From: Pseudomonadota bacterium
Lineage (GTDB): Bacteria; Pseudomonadota; Gammaproteobacteria; Burkholderiales; Thiobacillaceae
Reading direction: 5' to 3'
Assembly (NCBI GenBank): GCA_021811235.1
Contig: JAJZPG010000022.1
Coordinates: forward strand, 1 to 44,297
DNA length: 44,297 bases
A model generated the notes under the pieces. That model worked only from the letters and a program-made list of their open reading frames with translations, did not search any database and was not told the DNA's origin. Position numbers and translations under genes: made by a program. Positions 8,879 through 17,260 of this stretch are shown here, in pieces; position 1 is the stretch's first letter, and each line of letters opens with the position of its first letter.

Positions 8879-9085
8879 GTCGCCGACCTCGAGGCCACCC
8901 GCGCCGACAGCGACCCGAAAGTCTTCACCAAAATCCACGTGCATTTCACCGTCACCGGCAAGGCGCTCGACCCCAAACGCGTCGAGCAGGCGGTCAAACT
9001 CTCGGCCGAGAAATACTGCTCGGCCAGCATCATGCTCGGCAAGACCGCCGAGATCACGCACGGCTTTGAAATCGTCGAATCCTGA
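8879..9085 (+). pseudogene. Truncated second copy of the osmC 3' end
   Basis: This 207-bp stretch aligns base for base, without gaps, with 8094-8300 of the intact OsmC gene. It encodes residues 71 to the stop, including the second active-site cysteine (KYCSAS) but not C51. Upstream in frame there is only a TAA stop (8864-8866) and no start codon, so it cannot make a working protein. Most differences are at third codon positions, so the copy diverged under protein-level selection, or came from a related genome, before it was truncated. Confidence 0.88.
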
Positions 9086-9115
9086 AACGGCACCGCGCCT
9101 TCTAAAAAGAGGCAT

Positions 9116-9148
9116 AAAAAAAACGGGCTCCCAAAGGAGCCCGTTTTT
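9116..9148. terminator. Bidirectional terminator after the porin gene
   Basis: AACGGGCTCC (9122-9131) pairs perfectly with GGAGCCCGTT (9136-9145) around a CAAA loop. An A-run lies on the left and a T-run on the right. It ends the porin transcript on the minus strand and could also stop transcription through the osmC remnant. Confidence 0.9.
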
Positions 9149-9182
9149 ACTTCGTCGTTCAAGCCGGGTTGCCGGCCTTGAA

Positions 9183-10271
9183 TCAGAAAGTGTGCTTCAG
9201 ACCGACGCCGAAGGTCGAGGGATCGGCACCATTGACAACAGTGGTGGAATCGCTCACGCCCTGAGCCCGGCCCAGATCGAACCCGGCGTTGTCATCGTTC
9301 TTGATCTGCGCGTAGAACAGCGAGGCGGTGGTGCGCTTGGACAGGTTGTAGTCGACCCCCACGGTGTACTGCTTGGCGCCGCTGTCGTCCACACCCTCGT
9401 AGTCGCCCACGTTCAGGTAGTTCGCCTTGAGGACGACGTTGCCCAGGGCGTAGTTGGCGAACAGGCCCCAGCCGTTGCGGTCGTCGGAAGCCAGCGCGGC
9501 GTCGGCCGAGGCGCGCTCGTACTCCGCGCCCAGCTTGAAGTCGCCCACGGTGAAGCCTGCGACCGCGCGCCAGATGCTGCGGTCGATTTCATCGTTGGTC
9601 GCGTTGACCAGCGTGTTGCCGCGCTCATAGCCCAGACCGAGCATCAGCGGGCCGTTGGCGTAGTCGGCGGACACGCTGTAGCCGTCGCGATCGTTACAGT
9701 CCGCACCGGCCACGCAGTTGGGGAAGGTTGCGCCTGTGCCGGAAACGCCATGGTCAGCCGTATAGGCCGCCATCACGGTCAGGCCGCTGAAGTTGGGGGA
9801 AATGTAAATCACGGCGTTGTTGGGGCGCAGGTCATAGGAAGACGTGGCGCTGACCGCGTTCGCGCCCAGCAGGTTGCGCGAGTCGGCCAGGGTGTCGCCG
9901 AAGTTGTCGACCTTGCCGCGCAGCAGCTTCACCGGGGTGTCGTGACGGCCGAGCAGCACGGAACCGAAGCCGCCCTTGAGGCCGACGAAGGTGTTGCGGG
10001 TAGCGAAGGGGCCGCCGGACTCATCCAGGAAGACAGTCGATTCGATCTGCCAGATGGCGGACAGGCCGCCGCCGAGGTCTTCGGCGCCCTTGAAGCCGAT
10101 CCGGCTGTTCTGGGAAGCCAGCGTGAGCTGGCGGTCTTCGGTACCGGTGTCGGAGTCGATGCTCGCGACGGCGAAGTTCAGCACGCCGTAGACGTCGACG
10201 TTGCTGGTGGCCGCGAAAGCCGGGGCGGAGACGGCGCTGGCGACGGCCAGGGCGATCAGGGATTTTTTCAT
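9183..10271 (-). CDS. Gram-negative general porin (OmpC/Porin_4 type)
   Basis: This 362-aa outer-membrane beta-barrel is probably a trimeric, general diffusion porin of the betaproteobacterial type. It has a clear signal peptide, MKKSLIALAVASAVSAPAFA, cleaved before ATSNVDVYG. Family features are GVLNFAVAS at the start of the barrel, IGFKGAEDLGGGLSAIWQIE, and a C-terminal phenylalanine (KHTF) needed for barrel assembly. The ATG at 10271 has AGGAGA upstream; the frame stays open to 10340 through the leader. It has its own promoter and terminator and is probably strongly expressed. Confidence 0.93.
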   Translation of the reverse strand: MKKSLIALAVASAVSAPAFAATSNVDVYGVLNFAVASIDSDTGTEDRQLTLASQNSRIGFKGAEDLGGGLSAIWQIESTVFLDESGGPFATRNTFVGLKGGFGSVLLGRHDTPVKLLRGKVDNFGDTLADSRNLLGANAVSATSSYDLRPNNAVIYISPNFSGLTVMAAYTADHGVSGTGATFPNCVAGADCNDRDGYSVSADYANGPLMLGLGYERGNTLVNATNDEIDRSIWRAVAGFTVGDFKLGAEYERASADAALASDDRNGWGLFANYALGNVVLKANYLNVGDYEGVDDSGAKQYTVGVDYNLSKRTTASLFYAQIKNDDNAGFDLGRAQGVSDSTTVVNGADPSTFGVGLKHTF

Positions 10272-10317
10272 TGCTTTTCTCCTAAGAAAGAAAAAATAAA
10301 ACCGGTTAAGCTTCAAA

Positions 10318-10331
10318 AGCTCTGCAGAGCT
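10318..10331 (-). promoter_or_regulatory. Palindrome in the porin leader
   Basis: AGCTCTGCAGAGCT is a perfect 14-bp palindrome. It lies about 27-40 nt after the predicted porin transcription start and 47 nt before the ATG. It could be a dimeric operator or an RNA stem; the sequence does not decide. Confidence 0.3.
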
Positions 10332-10365
10332 GTCCGACATGCAAGGCGCTTGATGGACGAGGTCG

Positions 10366-10394
10366 ATTATCCAGACTCGTTCCAGCCCGGCAAG
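10366..10394 (-). promoter_or_regulatory. Porin promoter
   Basis: The minus strand shows TTGCCG (10394-10389), a 17-nt spacer and GATAAT (10371-10366). The predicted 5' leader is about 87 nt, long enough for small-RNA control, which is common for porins (inference). Confidence 0.65.
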
Positions 10395-10539
10395 AAAAGC
10401 TGTTGTTTTTTATGTCGCCCGCGGAAAAAGTGTTGTTTTGTTGCACACCCGCACCGACCGGCCAGTCTTGCCGGCGCGATTAACGGGGTTCGGCAACCGC
10501 AGCATGCCGCCATCGGGGAAGCTCGCTCCGGGCCCTGCC

Positions 10540-10545
10540 TACAAT
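10540..10545 (+). promoter_or_regulatory. Candidate -10 box for the YpfJ-like gene
   Basis: TACAAT lies 34 nt before the start codon, with no convincing -35. The 307-bp divergent region 10272-10578 also contains the porin promoter and leader palindrome. I see no gene in it. Confidence 0.35.
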
Positions 10546-10578
10546 AAAAAGCGGTTTGTATTTTTCGAGGAGACGACC

Positions 10579-11427
10579 ATGCGCTGGGAACGCGGACGAC
10601 GCAGCAGCAACATCGAAGACCGCCGGGGCATGCGCATCGGCGGCCGCGGGCTGGCCGGAGGCGGAATCGGCGCGATCGTGCTCGCGCTCGTCGCGATGTA
10701 TTTCGGCGTCGATCCGTCGGTCGTGCTCAACCAGGTCGGCGGCCCGGCGGCGACGGAGGAACGGGTCGCGCCGACGCCCGAGGAAGAGCGGCTCAAGGAA
10801 TTCATGGCGGTGGTGCTCGCCGACACCGAAGACGTGTGGGGGACATTGTTCCAGCAGTCGGGCCAGCAATACCGGCAGCCGACACTGGTTCTGTTTTCGG
10901 GTGCCGTGCAGTCGGCGTGCGGGTTCGCGGAGGCGGCGATGGGACCCTTCTACTGCCCGGGCGACCAGAAGCTTTATCTCGACATGAGCTTCTTCAACGA
11001 TCTTGCGCAGCGCCACGACGCGCCGGGCGATTTCGCCCAGGCCTACGTCGTGGCGCACGAGGTCGGTCATCACGTGCAGACGCTGCTGGGGGTATCGCAG
11101 CAGGTTCACACCGCGCGCCAGCGCGCCGGCGCGGCACAGAGCAACGCGATCCAGGTGCGGATGGAATTGCAGGCCGACTGTTTCGCAGGCGTCTGGGCGC
11201 ATCACGCCGACAAGACGCGGCAGGTGCTCGAACCCGGCGACACCGAGGAAGCCTTGGCGGCCGCGGCAGGAGTCGGCGACGACCGGCTGCAGAAGCAGGC
11301 GCGCGGGGTCGTGGTGCCGGATTCCTTCACCCACGGCTCGTCGGAACAGCGGATGCGCTGGTTCAAGCGCGGCCTGCAGAGCGGCGACCCGGGGCAATGC
11401 GATACGTTCAAGGCGGCGCAGCTGTAG
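10579..11427 (+). CDS. ypfJ: Neutral zinc metallopeptidase, YpfJ family
   Basis: This 282-aa protein has a short basic N-terminus, one membrane segment (about residues 27-44) and a peptidase domain with the zinc motif HEVGH at 160-164. Further family motifs are FYCPGDQKLYLDMSFF and ELQADCFAGVWAH, the latter giving the third ligand. Substrates of YpfJ proteins are not known. GGAG precedes the ATG at 10579; the upstream open frame to 10438 is an unlikely extension across the promoter. The YaiI gene follows after nine bases, suggesting an operon. Confidence 0.9.
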   Translation: MRWERGRRSSNIEDRRGMRIGGRGLAGGGIGAIVLALVAMYFGVDPSVVLNQVGGPAATEERVAPTPEEERLKEFMAVVLADTEDVWGTLFQQSGQQYRQPTLVLFSGAVQSACGFAEAAMGPFYCPGDQKLYLDMSFFNDLAQRHDAPGDFAQAYVVAHEVGHHVQTLLGVSQQVHTARQRAGAAQSNAIQVRMELQADCFAGVWAHHADKTRQVLEPGDTEEALAAAAGVGDDRLQKQARGVVVPDSFTHGSSEQRMRWFKRGLQSGDPGQCDTFKAAQL

Positions 11428-11436
11428 GCGCCCGCG

Positions 11437-11889
11437 ATGCATATCTGGGTTGACGCCGACGCCTGCCCGGGCGTGATCAAGGACATCCTGTTCCGCGTGG
11501 CCGAGCGGCTGCAGCTGCCGCTGACGCTGGTGGCCAACCGCCTGCTGCGGGTGCCGCCTTCGCCTTATATCCGCGCGCTGCAGGTGCCGAAAGGCTTCGA
11601 CGTCGCCGATGCCGAGATCGTGGAGCGGGTGGCGGGCGGCGATCTGGTGGTGACGGCAGATATTCCTCTGGCGGCGACGCTGATCGACAAGGGGGCGTTC
11701 GCGCTGTCGCCGCGCGGCGAGTTCTACAGCAGCGAGAACATCCGCGAGCGGCTGGCGCTGCGCGATTTCATGGAAGGGATGCGCGGCGCGGGCGCGGATA
11801 TCGCGGGCCCGGCCGCGCTGTCGCAGGCGGACCGGCAGGCGTTCGCCAACCAGCTCGACCGTTTCCTGGCGCGACGCCGCGGCCCCTGA
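11437..11889 (+). CDS. YaiI/YqxD family protein (UPF0178, DUF188)
   Basis: This 150-aa cytosolic protein begins [18 protein letters not shown], the signature of UPF0178, and has VTADIPLA and [10 protein letters not shown] later. The acidic motifs suggest a PIN-like nuclease fold, but no activity is established for the family. It follows the YpfJ-like gene closely and converges on clsB with only seven bases between the stops and no obvious terminator. Confidence 0.92.
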   Translation: MHIWVDADACPGVIKDILFRVAERLQLPLTLVANRLLRVPPSPYIRALQVPKGFDVADAEIVERVAGGDLVVTADIPLAATLIDKGAFALSPRGEFYSSENIRERLALRDFMEGMRGAGADIAGPAALSQADRQAFANQLDRFLARRRGP

Positions 11890-11896
11890 CCGGCGC

Positions 11897-13084
11897 TTAC
11901 GCCCAGCGCCCGGCGCCCGCCAACCCCAGCATCACCCGCACCCCGCCGTAGGCGAGCCAGGACAGCATGCGGCGCGGCCAGGGCCGGCGGTGCCAGTCGG
12001 CGGGATCGAGGGTGACCGATTGCGTGATGGCCGCCTGCAGCCGCTGGCGCAGGTCATGTGCGAATGCGTCGTCGTCGACGACGATGTTGGCCTCGCGCGC
12101 GAGCAGCAGGCTGAACGGGTCGATGTTGCTGGAGCCGACGGTGGCCCAGTGGCCGTCGACGACGGCCACCTTGGCGTGCAGTTCGCTGGCCTGGTATTCG
12201 TGGATGGCGACGCCGGCAGCGAGCAGGTCGCGGTAGAGGGCGCGCGCGGCGGCCTGGAAGAAGGGATGGTCGGTGTGGCCCTGCACCAGCAGGTGCACCC
12301 GCACGCCGCGCGCGGCGGCGCGCTTCAATAGTTTCCGGAAGCGCCTGCCGGGCAGGAAGTAGGCGTTGGCGATGACGATTTCCCGATCCGCCAGTGCGAC
12401 TGCGGCAAGGTAGCTGCGTTCGATGTCGCGGCGGTGGGCGAAGTTGTCGCGCACGACGTAGGCGGCACGCATGCGGCCATCGGTGGGCCATGAGGGTTCG
12501 ATCGCCGGGGCCCTGCGGCTGGACCGCTGCAGCTGGGTCAGGGCGACCAGCCGCCACAGATGCCACGCGCTCTGGTGGATGCGCGCGATCAGGGGCCCCT
12601 GCACCTCGACGCTGTAATCGAGGCGCGGCGCGGCATGGCGCACCGGCTCGAAGTCGTCGATCAGGTTCATGCCGCCGACGAAGGCGATGCGGGCGTCGAT
12701 CACCGCCAGCTTGCGATGCAGGCGCCGCAGGCTCTTGGGATTGGAACGCCAGCGGCCGACCAGCGGCCGATAGACGCGCACGACGACGCCAGCCGCCTGC
12801 AGGCGGCTGCGCCAGTCGTCGGGCAGGTCGCGTGAACCCACGCCGTCGATCAGCAGGCGTACCGCGACGCCCCGCTGCGCCGCGCGCACGAGGGCGTCGC
12901 GCACCTGGGCTGCGGCGGCATCGGTGTTGAAGATGTAGGTTTCGAGGTGAATCTCGACACGCGCGGCGTCGATGGCGGCAAGCAGCGCGGGAAAGAACTC
13001 GGTGCCGCTTTGCAGCAGCCGCACATGGTTGCCGGGCACCGGTTCGAGACCGGAAAAGAACCGTTGCCCGCGGCGTGCGCTCAT
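11897..13084 (-). CDS. clsB: Cardiolipin synthase B (phospholipase D family)
   Basis: This 395-aa enzyme makes cardiolipin at the inner membrane. It has the two HKD motifs of the phospholipase D superfamily: H123-K125-D130 (HRKLAVID) and H303-K305-D310 (HAKVAVVD). The short hydrophilic N-terminus without transmembrane segments and the length fit ClsB rather than ClsA. Its ATG overlaps the stop of the EEP-family gene (ATGA), an arrangement that recalls E. coli ybhP-clsB, where an EEP-family partner also adjoins the synthase. Confidence 0.92.
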   Translation of the reverse strand: MSARRGQRFFSGLEPVPGNHVRLLQSGTEFFPALLAAIDAARVEIHLETYIFNTDAAAAQVRDALVRAAQRGVAVRLLIDGVGSRDLPDDWRSRLQAAGVVVRVYRPLVGRWRSNPKSLRRLHRKLAVIDARIAFVGGMNLIDDFEPVRHAAPRLDYSVEVQGPLIARIHQSAWHLWRLVALTQLQRSSRRAPAIEPSWPTDGRMRAAYVVRDNFAHRRDIERSYLAAVALADREIVIANAYFLPGRRFRKLLKRAAARGVRVHLLVQGHTDHPFFQAAARALYRDLLAAGVAIHEYQASELHAKVAVVDGHWATVGSSNIDPFSLLLAREANIVVDDDAFAHDLRQRLQAAITQSVTLDPADWHRRPWPRRMLSWLAYGGVRVMLGLAGAGRWA

Positions 13085-13833
13085 CCCGCCAGATTCAGCT
13101 TGGCGGTCAGGGCGGCGTGGTCGGAGATGCGGTGCCAGGCGTTGCCGGTATGGACGTGCGCTGCTTCGATGCTGAAGCGGCGCACGTAGATGCGGTCGAG
13201 CTGGAACATGGGGAGGATGGACGGATAGCTGCGCGCGGGCTTGCCGTGGTGGCTCTCGAACACCTCGACCAGCCCGAGTTCATCCTCGAAATAGCGACCG
13301 ACGCGCACGCGCCAGTCGTTGAAGTCGCCCGCCAGGATCAGCGGCGCCCCATCGGGCACCATTCGGCGCACGCGCGCCGCGATCAGCGCCAGCTGGCGCC
13401 TGCGCCCGCCCTCGTTGAGCGCCAGATGCACGTTGATGCAGTGCACCGGCGTCGCCATCCCCGGCACTTCGATCTCGCAGTGCAGCATGCCGCGGCTCTC
13501 GAAGGCATGGGAGGAGATGTCCTCGTTCTCCCACGACAATATCTTGTAGCGCGACAAAATGGCGTTGCCGTGATGGCCGGTGTCGTAGACGCAGTTCTTG
13601 CCGTAGGCGAAGTCGGTGTAGACGTGGCCGGCGAGGAATTCGTGCTGCGGCTTGCTCGGCCAGTGCTGGAAGCGGCTGGCACGCAGGCCGTGGCTGTGTT
13701 GCACTTCCTGCAGGAAGACGATGTCGCTGCCCAGCGTGCCCAGACGGTCGCGCAGCTCGTGCACGGTCAGCCGCCGGTTGAACTGCGACAGGCCCTTGTG
13801 GATGTTGTAGCTGGCGATCTGGATGGCGCTCAT
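13081..13833 (-). CDS. Endonuclease/exonuclease/phosphatase family protein (YbhP-like)
   Basis: This 250-aa EEP-fold protein has the catalytic series SYNIHKG, FLQEVQ (metal-binding glutamate), NVHLAL, LAGDFNDW (Asp-Asn pair) and the final SDHAAL (catalytic histidine). The fold hydrolyses phosphodiesters in nucleic acids or lipids; the actual substrate is not determined by sequence. It is coupled to clsB by a four-base overlap and matches YbhP, the E. coli partner of ClsB, which hints at a role in phospholipid metabolism (inference). Confidence 0.9.
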   Translation of the reverse strand: MSAIQIASYNIHKGLSQFNRRLTVHELRDRLGTLGSDIVFLQEVQHSHGLRASRFQHWPSKPQHEFLAGHVYTDFAYGKNCVYDTGHHGNAILSRYKILSWENEDISSHAFESRGMLHCEIEVPGMATPVHCINVHLALNEGGRRRQLALIAARVRRMVPDGAPLILAGDFNDWRVRVGRYFEDELGLVEVFESHHGKPARSYPSILPMFQLDRIYVRRFSIEAAHVHTGNAWHRISDHAALTAKLNLAG

Positions 13834-13842
13834 GATGCTGAA

Positions 13843-14283
13843 TTATATGCGCCCTGGGAGCTGGCGAATCGCGGCGGCATTGCTGGGGGAAAAACAGCGC
13901 TCCGCGGCAGTTTCCCACGGCAGCCATGCGTAGTGCAGATGCTCGCGTGGCGCCAGTTCGACCGGCAGCGGCGCCGGCAGTTTCAGGCCGAATACGTGCT
14001 CGGTGTTGTGGGTGACGCCGGGGGCGTAGCGATGGCGCCAGCGTTCGTAGATTTCGTAGCGGTTCTCGATGCCCCAGGGGGCCAGTTCGAAGGCGGCGGC
14101 ATCGAGCCCGGTTTCCTCGCGCACTTCGCGAATCGCGGTTTCGACCAGCGTCTCCCCCGCATCCTGCGAGCCGGTGACCGACTGCCAGAAGCCCGGGGCG
14201 TCGGCACGTTCCATCAGCAACACCTGGCCGTCGGCGGTGTAAATCACCACCAGCACGGACACCGGGATCTTGTGGGCGGTCAC
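13843..14283 (-). CDS. nudB: Dihydroneopterin triphosphate diphosphatase (Nudix)
   Basis: This 146-aa Nudix hydrolase removes pyrophosphate from dihydroneopterin triphosphate in folate synthesis. The Nudix box is intact: G38, E44, R52-E53 and E56-E57 in GSQDAGETL...REVREETGL. The N-terminus (KIPVSVLVVIY) and the length match NudB. It overlaps the DUF2322 gene by four bases. nudB close to aspS is a common proteobacterial arrangement. Confidence 0.9.
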   Translation of the reverse strand: MTAHKIPVSVLVVIYTADGQVLLMERADAPGFWQSVTGSQDAGETLVETAIREVREETGLDAAAFELAPWGIENRYEIYERWRHRYAPGVTHNTEHVFGLKLPAPLPVELAPREHLHYAWLPWETAAERCFSPSNAAAIRQLPGRI

Positions 14284-14585
14284 TCGATGCGGACGTTGAG
14301 CGTCCCGCCGCTGAGCATGAGGCCGATCAGGCGGTCGATGTTGGGGTGCTTGCCGGGATGCTGCGTCGCATCCTCGGTATGCTCGGCGTAGATCGCGAGG
14401 CCCTCGGCGGCCGCCTCGGAATTGATCGCACCATGCTGCCGGGCGAGATGGGCGTAGACGCGGAACGAGCCGGCGGTGCCGGGCGCGTTGGCGATCGTCG
14501 CGACCTCGGCACCGGACGCGTCGGTCAGCACCAGTTTCTCGCCCGCGAACTCGGGCAGGGTCTTCAGGGTGTCGGCGAATTTCAT
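14280..14585 (-). CDS. DUF2322 family protein
   Basis: This 101-aa protein matches the DUF2322 pattern I recall: MKFADTLKTLP at the start, then GSFRVYAHLA, LAIYAEHTEDA and HPNIDRL near the end. No function is known for the family. The ATG at 14585 has AGGATC upstream. The open frame to 14726 runs through the nested palindrome and is not credible. The stop overlaps the nudB start, so the two are coupled. Its leader begins only a few bases after the palindrome, so its expression may depend on how that RNA folds. Confidence 0.85.
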   Translation of the reverse strand: MKFADTLKTLPEFAGEKLVLTDASGAEVATIANAPGTAGSFRVYAHLARQHGAINSEAAAEGLAIYAEHTEDATQHPGKHPNIDRLIGLMLSGGTLNVRIE

Positions 14586-14598
14586 TTCAAGATCCTTT

Positions 14599-14770
14599 AT
14601 CCGCGAAGTGCGCGAAGAAACGCGAAGAAAAACAGAACCGGCCTCGCTGTCATTGCGAGCGCAGCGAAGCAATCCGGCAGCCGCCCGCAAGCTTCCTTGA
14701 TTGCTTCGCTGCGCTCGCAATGGCAATGCTGTTGATGTTTCCTTCGCGTTTCTTCGCGCACTTCGCGGAT
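14599..14770. repeat. 172-bp nested perfect palindrome (MITE/REP-like composite)
   Basis: Two inverted repeats are nested. The outer arms, 14599-14627 and 14742-14770, are perfect 29-nt complements and contain three CGCGAAG units. The inner arms, 14651-14674 and 14699-14722, are perfect 24-nt complements beginning CATTGCGAGCGCAGCGAAGC, a motif type I recall as dispersed in many bacterial genomes. A 24-nt loop separates the inner arms. There is no coding capacity. It lies between aspS and the DUF2322 gene, so the transcript should fold into two stacked stems. Confidence 0.9.
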
Positions 14771-14780
14771 GAAAAAAGCT

Positions 14781-16574
14781 TTAAGCCGCCTTGTCCGCCG
14801 GGTTGACGTTGCGCAGACGGATGTGCAGTTCGCGCAGCTGCTTTTCGTCGACCACGTTGGGGGCGTTGGTCATCAGGCACGAGGCGCGCTGGGTCTTGGG
14901 GAAGGCGATGACGTCGCGGATCGACTCGGCGCCGGTCATCAGCGTGACCAGGCGATCGAGGCCGAACGCCAGGCCGCCGTGCGGGGGCGCGCCATACTGC
15001 AGGGCGTCGAGCAGGAAGCCGAACTTCTCGCGGCGCTCGTCCTCGCCGATGTTGAGCGCGGCGAACACCTTTTCCTGCACCGCCTCGCGGTGGATACGCA
15101 CCGAGCCGCCGCCGACTTCCCAGCCGTTCAGCACCATGTCGTAGGCCTTGGACAGGCAACGACCGGGGTCGGTGGCGAGGAAGTCCTCGTGGCCGTCCTT
15201 CGGTGCCGTGAAGGGATGGTGCAGCGCGTCCCAGCGGTTTTCGTCTTCGTTGAATTCGAACATCGGGAAGTCGACCACCCACAGCGGCGCCCAGGCGCGG
15301 CCGTCGACGTGGCCCTTCTCGTGGCCAACCTTGAGGCGCAGCGCGCCGAGCGCATCGGTGACGACCTTGGCGCGGTCGGCGCCGAAGAAGATCAGGTCGC
15401 CGTTGGCTGCGCCGGTGCGCTCGATCACGGCTTTGAGCGACGCTTCGGAGAGGTTCTTGACGATGGGCGACTGCAGGCCGGCTTCGTTGAGCTGGCTGAC
15501 GTCGTTGACCTTGATGTAGGCCAGGCCCTTGGCGCCGTAGATCTTGACGAATTCGGTGTAGCCGTCGATTTCGCCGCGGGAGAGGCTGGCGCCGCCGGGG
15601 ATGCGCAGTGCGGCGACGCGGCCCTTGGGATCGTTGGCCGGGCCGGAGAAAACCTTGAACGCGACGTCCTTCATCGCGTCGCCGACGTCGACGATTTCCA
15701 GCGTGACCCGCATGTCGGGCTTGTCCGAGCCATATTTGCTCATCGCCTCGGCGTAGGGCATGCGCGGGAACGGGTTCGGCAACTCGATGCCCTGCGCCTT
15801 CTGCATCATGTCGCGGATCATCCCCTCGACCAGGGTCATGATCTCTTCCTCACCGAGGAAGGAGGTTTCGAGGTCGACCTGGGTGAATTCGGGCTGGCGG
15901 TCGGCGCGCAGGTCCTCGTCGCGGAAGCACTTGGTGATCTGGAAGTAGCGGTCGTAGCCGGCGACCATCAGCAGCTGCTTGAAGAGCTGCGGCGACTGCG
16001 GCAACGCGTAGAACATGCCGTCGTGTACGCGGGAGGGCACCAGGTAGTCGCGCGCGCCTTCCGGGGTCGAGCGCGTCAGCATCGGCGTCTCGACCTCGAT
16101 GAAGCCGTTGGCGTCGAGGTAGTCGCGCATCAGCTTGGAAACGCGGTAGCGCAGGCGCATGTTCTTCTGCATCGGCTCGCGGCGCAGGTCGAGGTAACGG
16201 TACTGCAGGCGGATGTTCTCGTTGATGGTGTCGTCGTCGAGCTGGAACGGCGGCGTGAGCGAGGGGTTGAGGATCTCGATTCTCTGCGCCAGCACTTCGA
16301 TCATGCCGGTGGTCTGGTTGGGATTCTCGGTGCCGGCAGGGCGCGGGCGAACCTTACCTTCGATCTTCAGGACGAACTCGGAACGCACTTCCTCGGCATG
16401 CCTGAACGCGTCGGGCGTGTCGGGGTCGACGACCACCTGCACCTGGCCCTCGCGGTCGCGCAGGTCGACGAAGATGACGCCGCCGTGGTCGCGGCGACGG
16501 TGCGCCCAGCCGCACAGGGTGACGGTGTTGCCGATGTCGGCGGCGGTGACTTGACCGCAGTAGTGAGTACGCAT
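14781..16574 (-). CDS. aspS: Aspartyl-tRNA synthetase
   Basis: This 597-aa class II synthetase has an N-terminal OB-fold anticodon-binding domain ([20 protein letters not shown]), the catalytic core with RYLDLRR and [10 protein letters not shown], the bacterial GAD insertion, and motif 3 in GLAFGLDRL near residue 540. The length is normal for bacterial AspRS. Whether it also charges tRNA-Asn cannot be told here, since gatCAB and asnS are outside the window. It follows the DUF502 gene by 15 bases and precedes the nested palindrome. Confidence 0.98.
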   Translation of the reverse strand: MRTHYCGQVTAADIGNTVTLCGWAHRRRDHGGVIFVDLRDREGQVQVVVDPDTPDAFRHAEEVRSEFVLKIEGKVRPRPAGTENPNQTTGMIEVLAQRIEILNPSLTPPFQLDDDTINENIRLQYRYLDLRREPMQKNMRLRYRVSKLMRDYLDANGFIEVETPMLTRSTPEGARDYLVPSRVHDGMFYALPQSPQLFKQLLMVAGYDRYFQITKCFRDEDLRADRQPEFTQVDLETSFLGEEEIMTLVEGMIRDMMQKAQGIELPNPFPRMPYAEAMSKYGSDKPDMRVTLEIVDVGDAMKDVAFKVFSGPANDPKGRVAALRIPGGASLSRGEIDGYTEFVKIYGAKGLAYIKVNDVSQLNEAGLQSPIVKNLSEASLKAVIERTGAANGDLIFFGADRAKVVTDALGALRLKVGHEKGHVDGRAWAPLWVVDFPMFEFNEDENRWDALHHPFTAPKDGHEDFLATDPGRCLSKAYDMVLNGWEVGGGSVRIHREAVQEKVFAALNIGEDERREKFGFLLDALQYGAPPHGGLAFGLDRLVTLMTGAESIRDVIAFPKTQRASCLMTNAPNVVDEKQLRELHIRLRNVNPADKAA

Positions 16575-16589
16575 GTGTTTTTCCTGTTG

Positions 16590-17192
16590 CTATTGGATGC
16601 CGGGGCGCGCCTCGCCGGACGCGACCCCCATCGAGACGATGTACTTCAACGCGCGGTCGACCGATACGTCCAGTTCGACGACCTCGCTCCTTTTCACATA
16701 AAAATAGAATCCGTTGACCGGACTGGGCGTGGTGGGGATGAACACCGCGACATGCTCGTCCGGCAGCATGCGCGCCACCTCGTCCGGGATATTGGTCTGG
16801 AACGCCAGCGACCAGGCCTGCGGATGGGGATAGCGCACCAGCAGGACCTTGCGGAAGGCGTGCCCGCTGCCCGACAGCAGGGTGTCGGACACCTGCTTGA
16901 CGCCGCCGTAGATCGATTTCACCACCGGAATGCGGATCAGCAGGCGCTCCCAGGCGTCGATGATCTTCTGGCCGAAGAAATTGGTGGCGAACACGCCGGT
17001 CAGCACGATCACCAGCAGGGTCAGGATCACGCCGAGGCCGGGGATACGCATGCCGATCCACGACTCGGGCTGCCATTCGGCCGGCAGGAAGGTGAGGCTC
17101 TGGTCGAGGGTGCCGATCAGCAGATCGAGCACCCACAGGGTGATCCCCAGCGGCACCCAGATCAGGAGTCCGGTGATGAAATAACGCTTCAT
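16590..17192 (-). CDS. DUF502 family inner-membrane protein
   Basis: This 200-aa protein has two hydrophobic segments (about residues 5-27 and 51-74) and the family motifs GLLIWVPLGITLWVL, ATNFFG and PVVKSIYGGVKQV. DUF502 proteins have no settled function. The ATG at 17192 is the best family start, although no strong ribosome binding site is seen; a TTG seven codons upstream is the alternative. A terminator-like hairpin ends only about 15 bases before this ATG. It is commonly found upstream of aspS in betaproteobacteria. Confidence 0.88.
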   Translation of the reverse strand: MKRYFITGLLIWVPLGITLWVLDLLIGTLDQSLTFLPAEWQPESWIGMRIPGLGVILTLLVIVLTGVFATNFFGQKIIDAWERLLIRIPVVKSIYGGVKQVSDTLLSGSGHAFRKVLLVRYPHPQAWSLAFQTNIPDEVARMLPDEHVAVFIPTTPSPVNGFYFYVKRSEVVELDVSVDRALKYIVSMGVASGEARPGIQ

Positions 17193-17206
17193 GCGCGAAT
17201 TCGCTG

Positions 17207-17242
17207 AAAACAAAGAAGCGGACGGCTTGCACCGCCCGCTTC
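17207..17242 (-). terminator. Terminator or attenuator between the FmdB and DUF502 genes
   Basis: On the minus strand GAAGCGGGCGG pairs with CCGTCCGCTTC (17242-17215; one G-T pair) around a six-base loop, followed by TTTGTTTT. It looks like an intrinsic terminator but lies directly before the DUF502 start, so it may act as a leaky, attenuator-like element. Confidence 0.7.
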
Positions 17243-17260
17243 CAGGTTCGTTCGCCCCCG

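Noticed and set aside
8877-10547. A 556-codon open frame on the plus strand across the osmC remnant and antisense to the porin
   Set aside because: It has the low-complexity composition typical of antisense frames in high-GC DNA, overlaps a porin with signal peptide and C-terminal Phe, and matches no family I recognise.
14586-14726. An N-terminal extension of the DUF2322 protein
   Set aside because: The open frame passes through the nested palindrome and gives an Arg/Ser-rich sequence. The ATG at 14585 has a ribosome binding site and the family N-terminus.
14599-14770. A CRISPR-like or tandem repeat array
   Set aside because: The repeats are inverted pairs with no regular spacers. The short CGCGAAG units are internal to the arms.
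14769-17207. An 812-codon open frame antisense to aspS and the DUF502 gene
   Set aside because: aspS has all class II motifs on the other strand. The long frame is a by-product of GC-rich codon bias.
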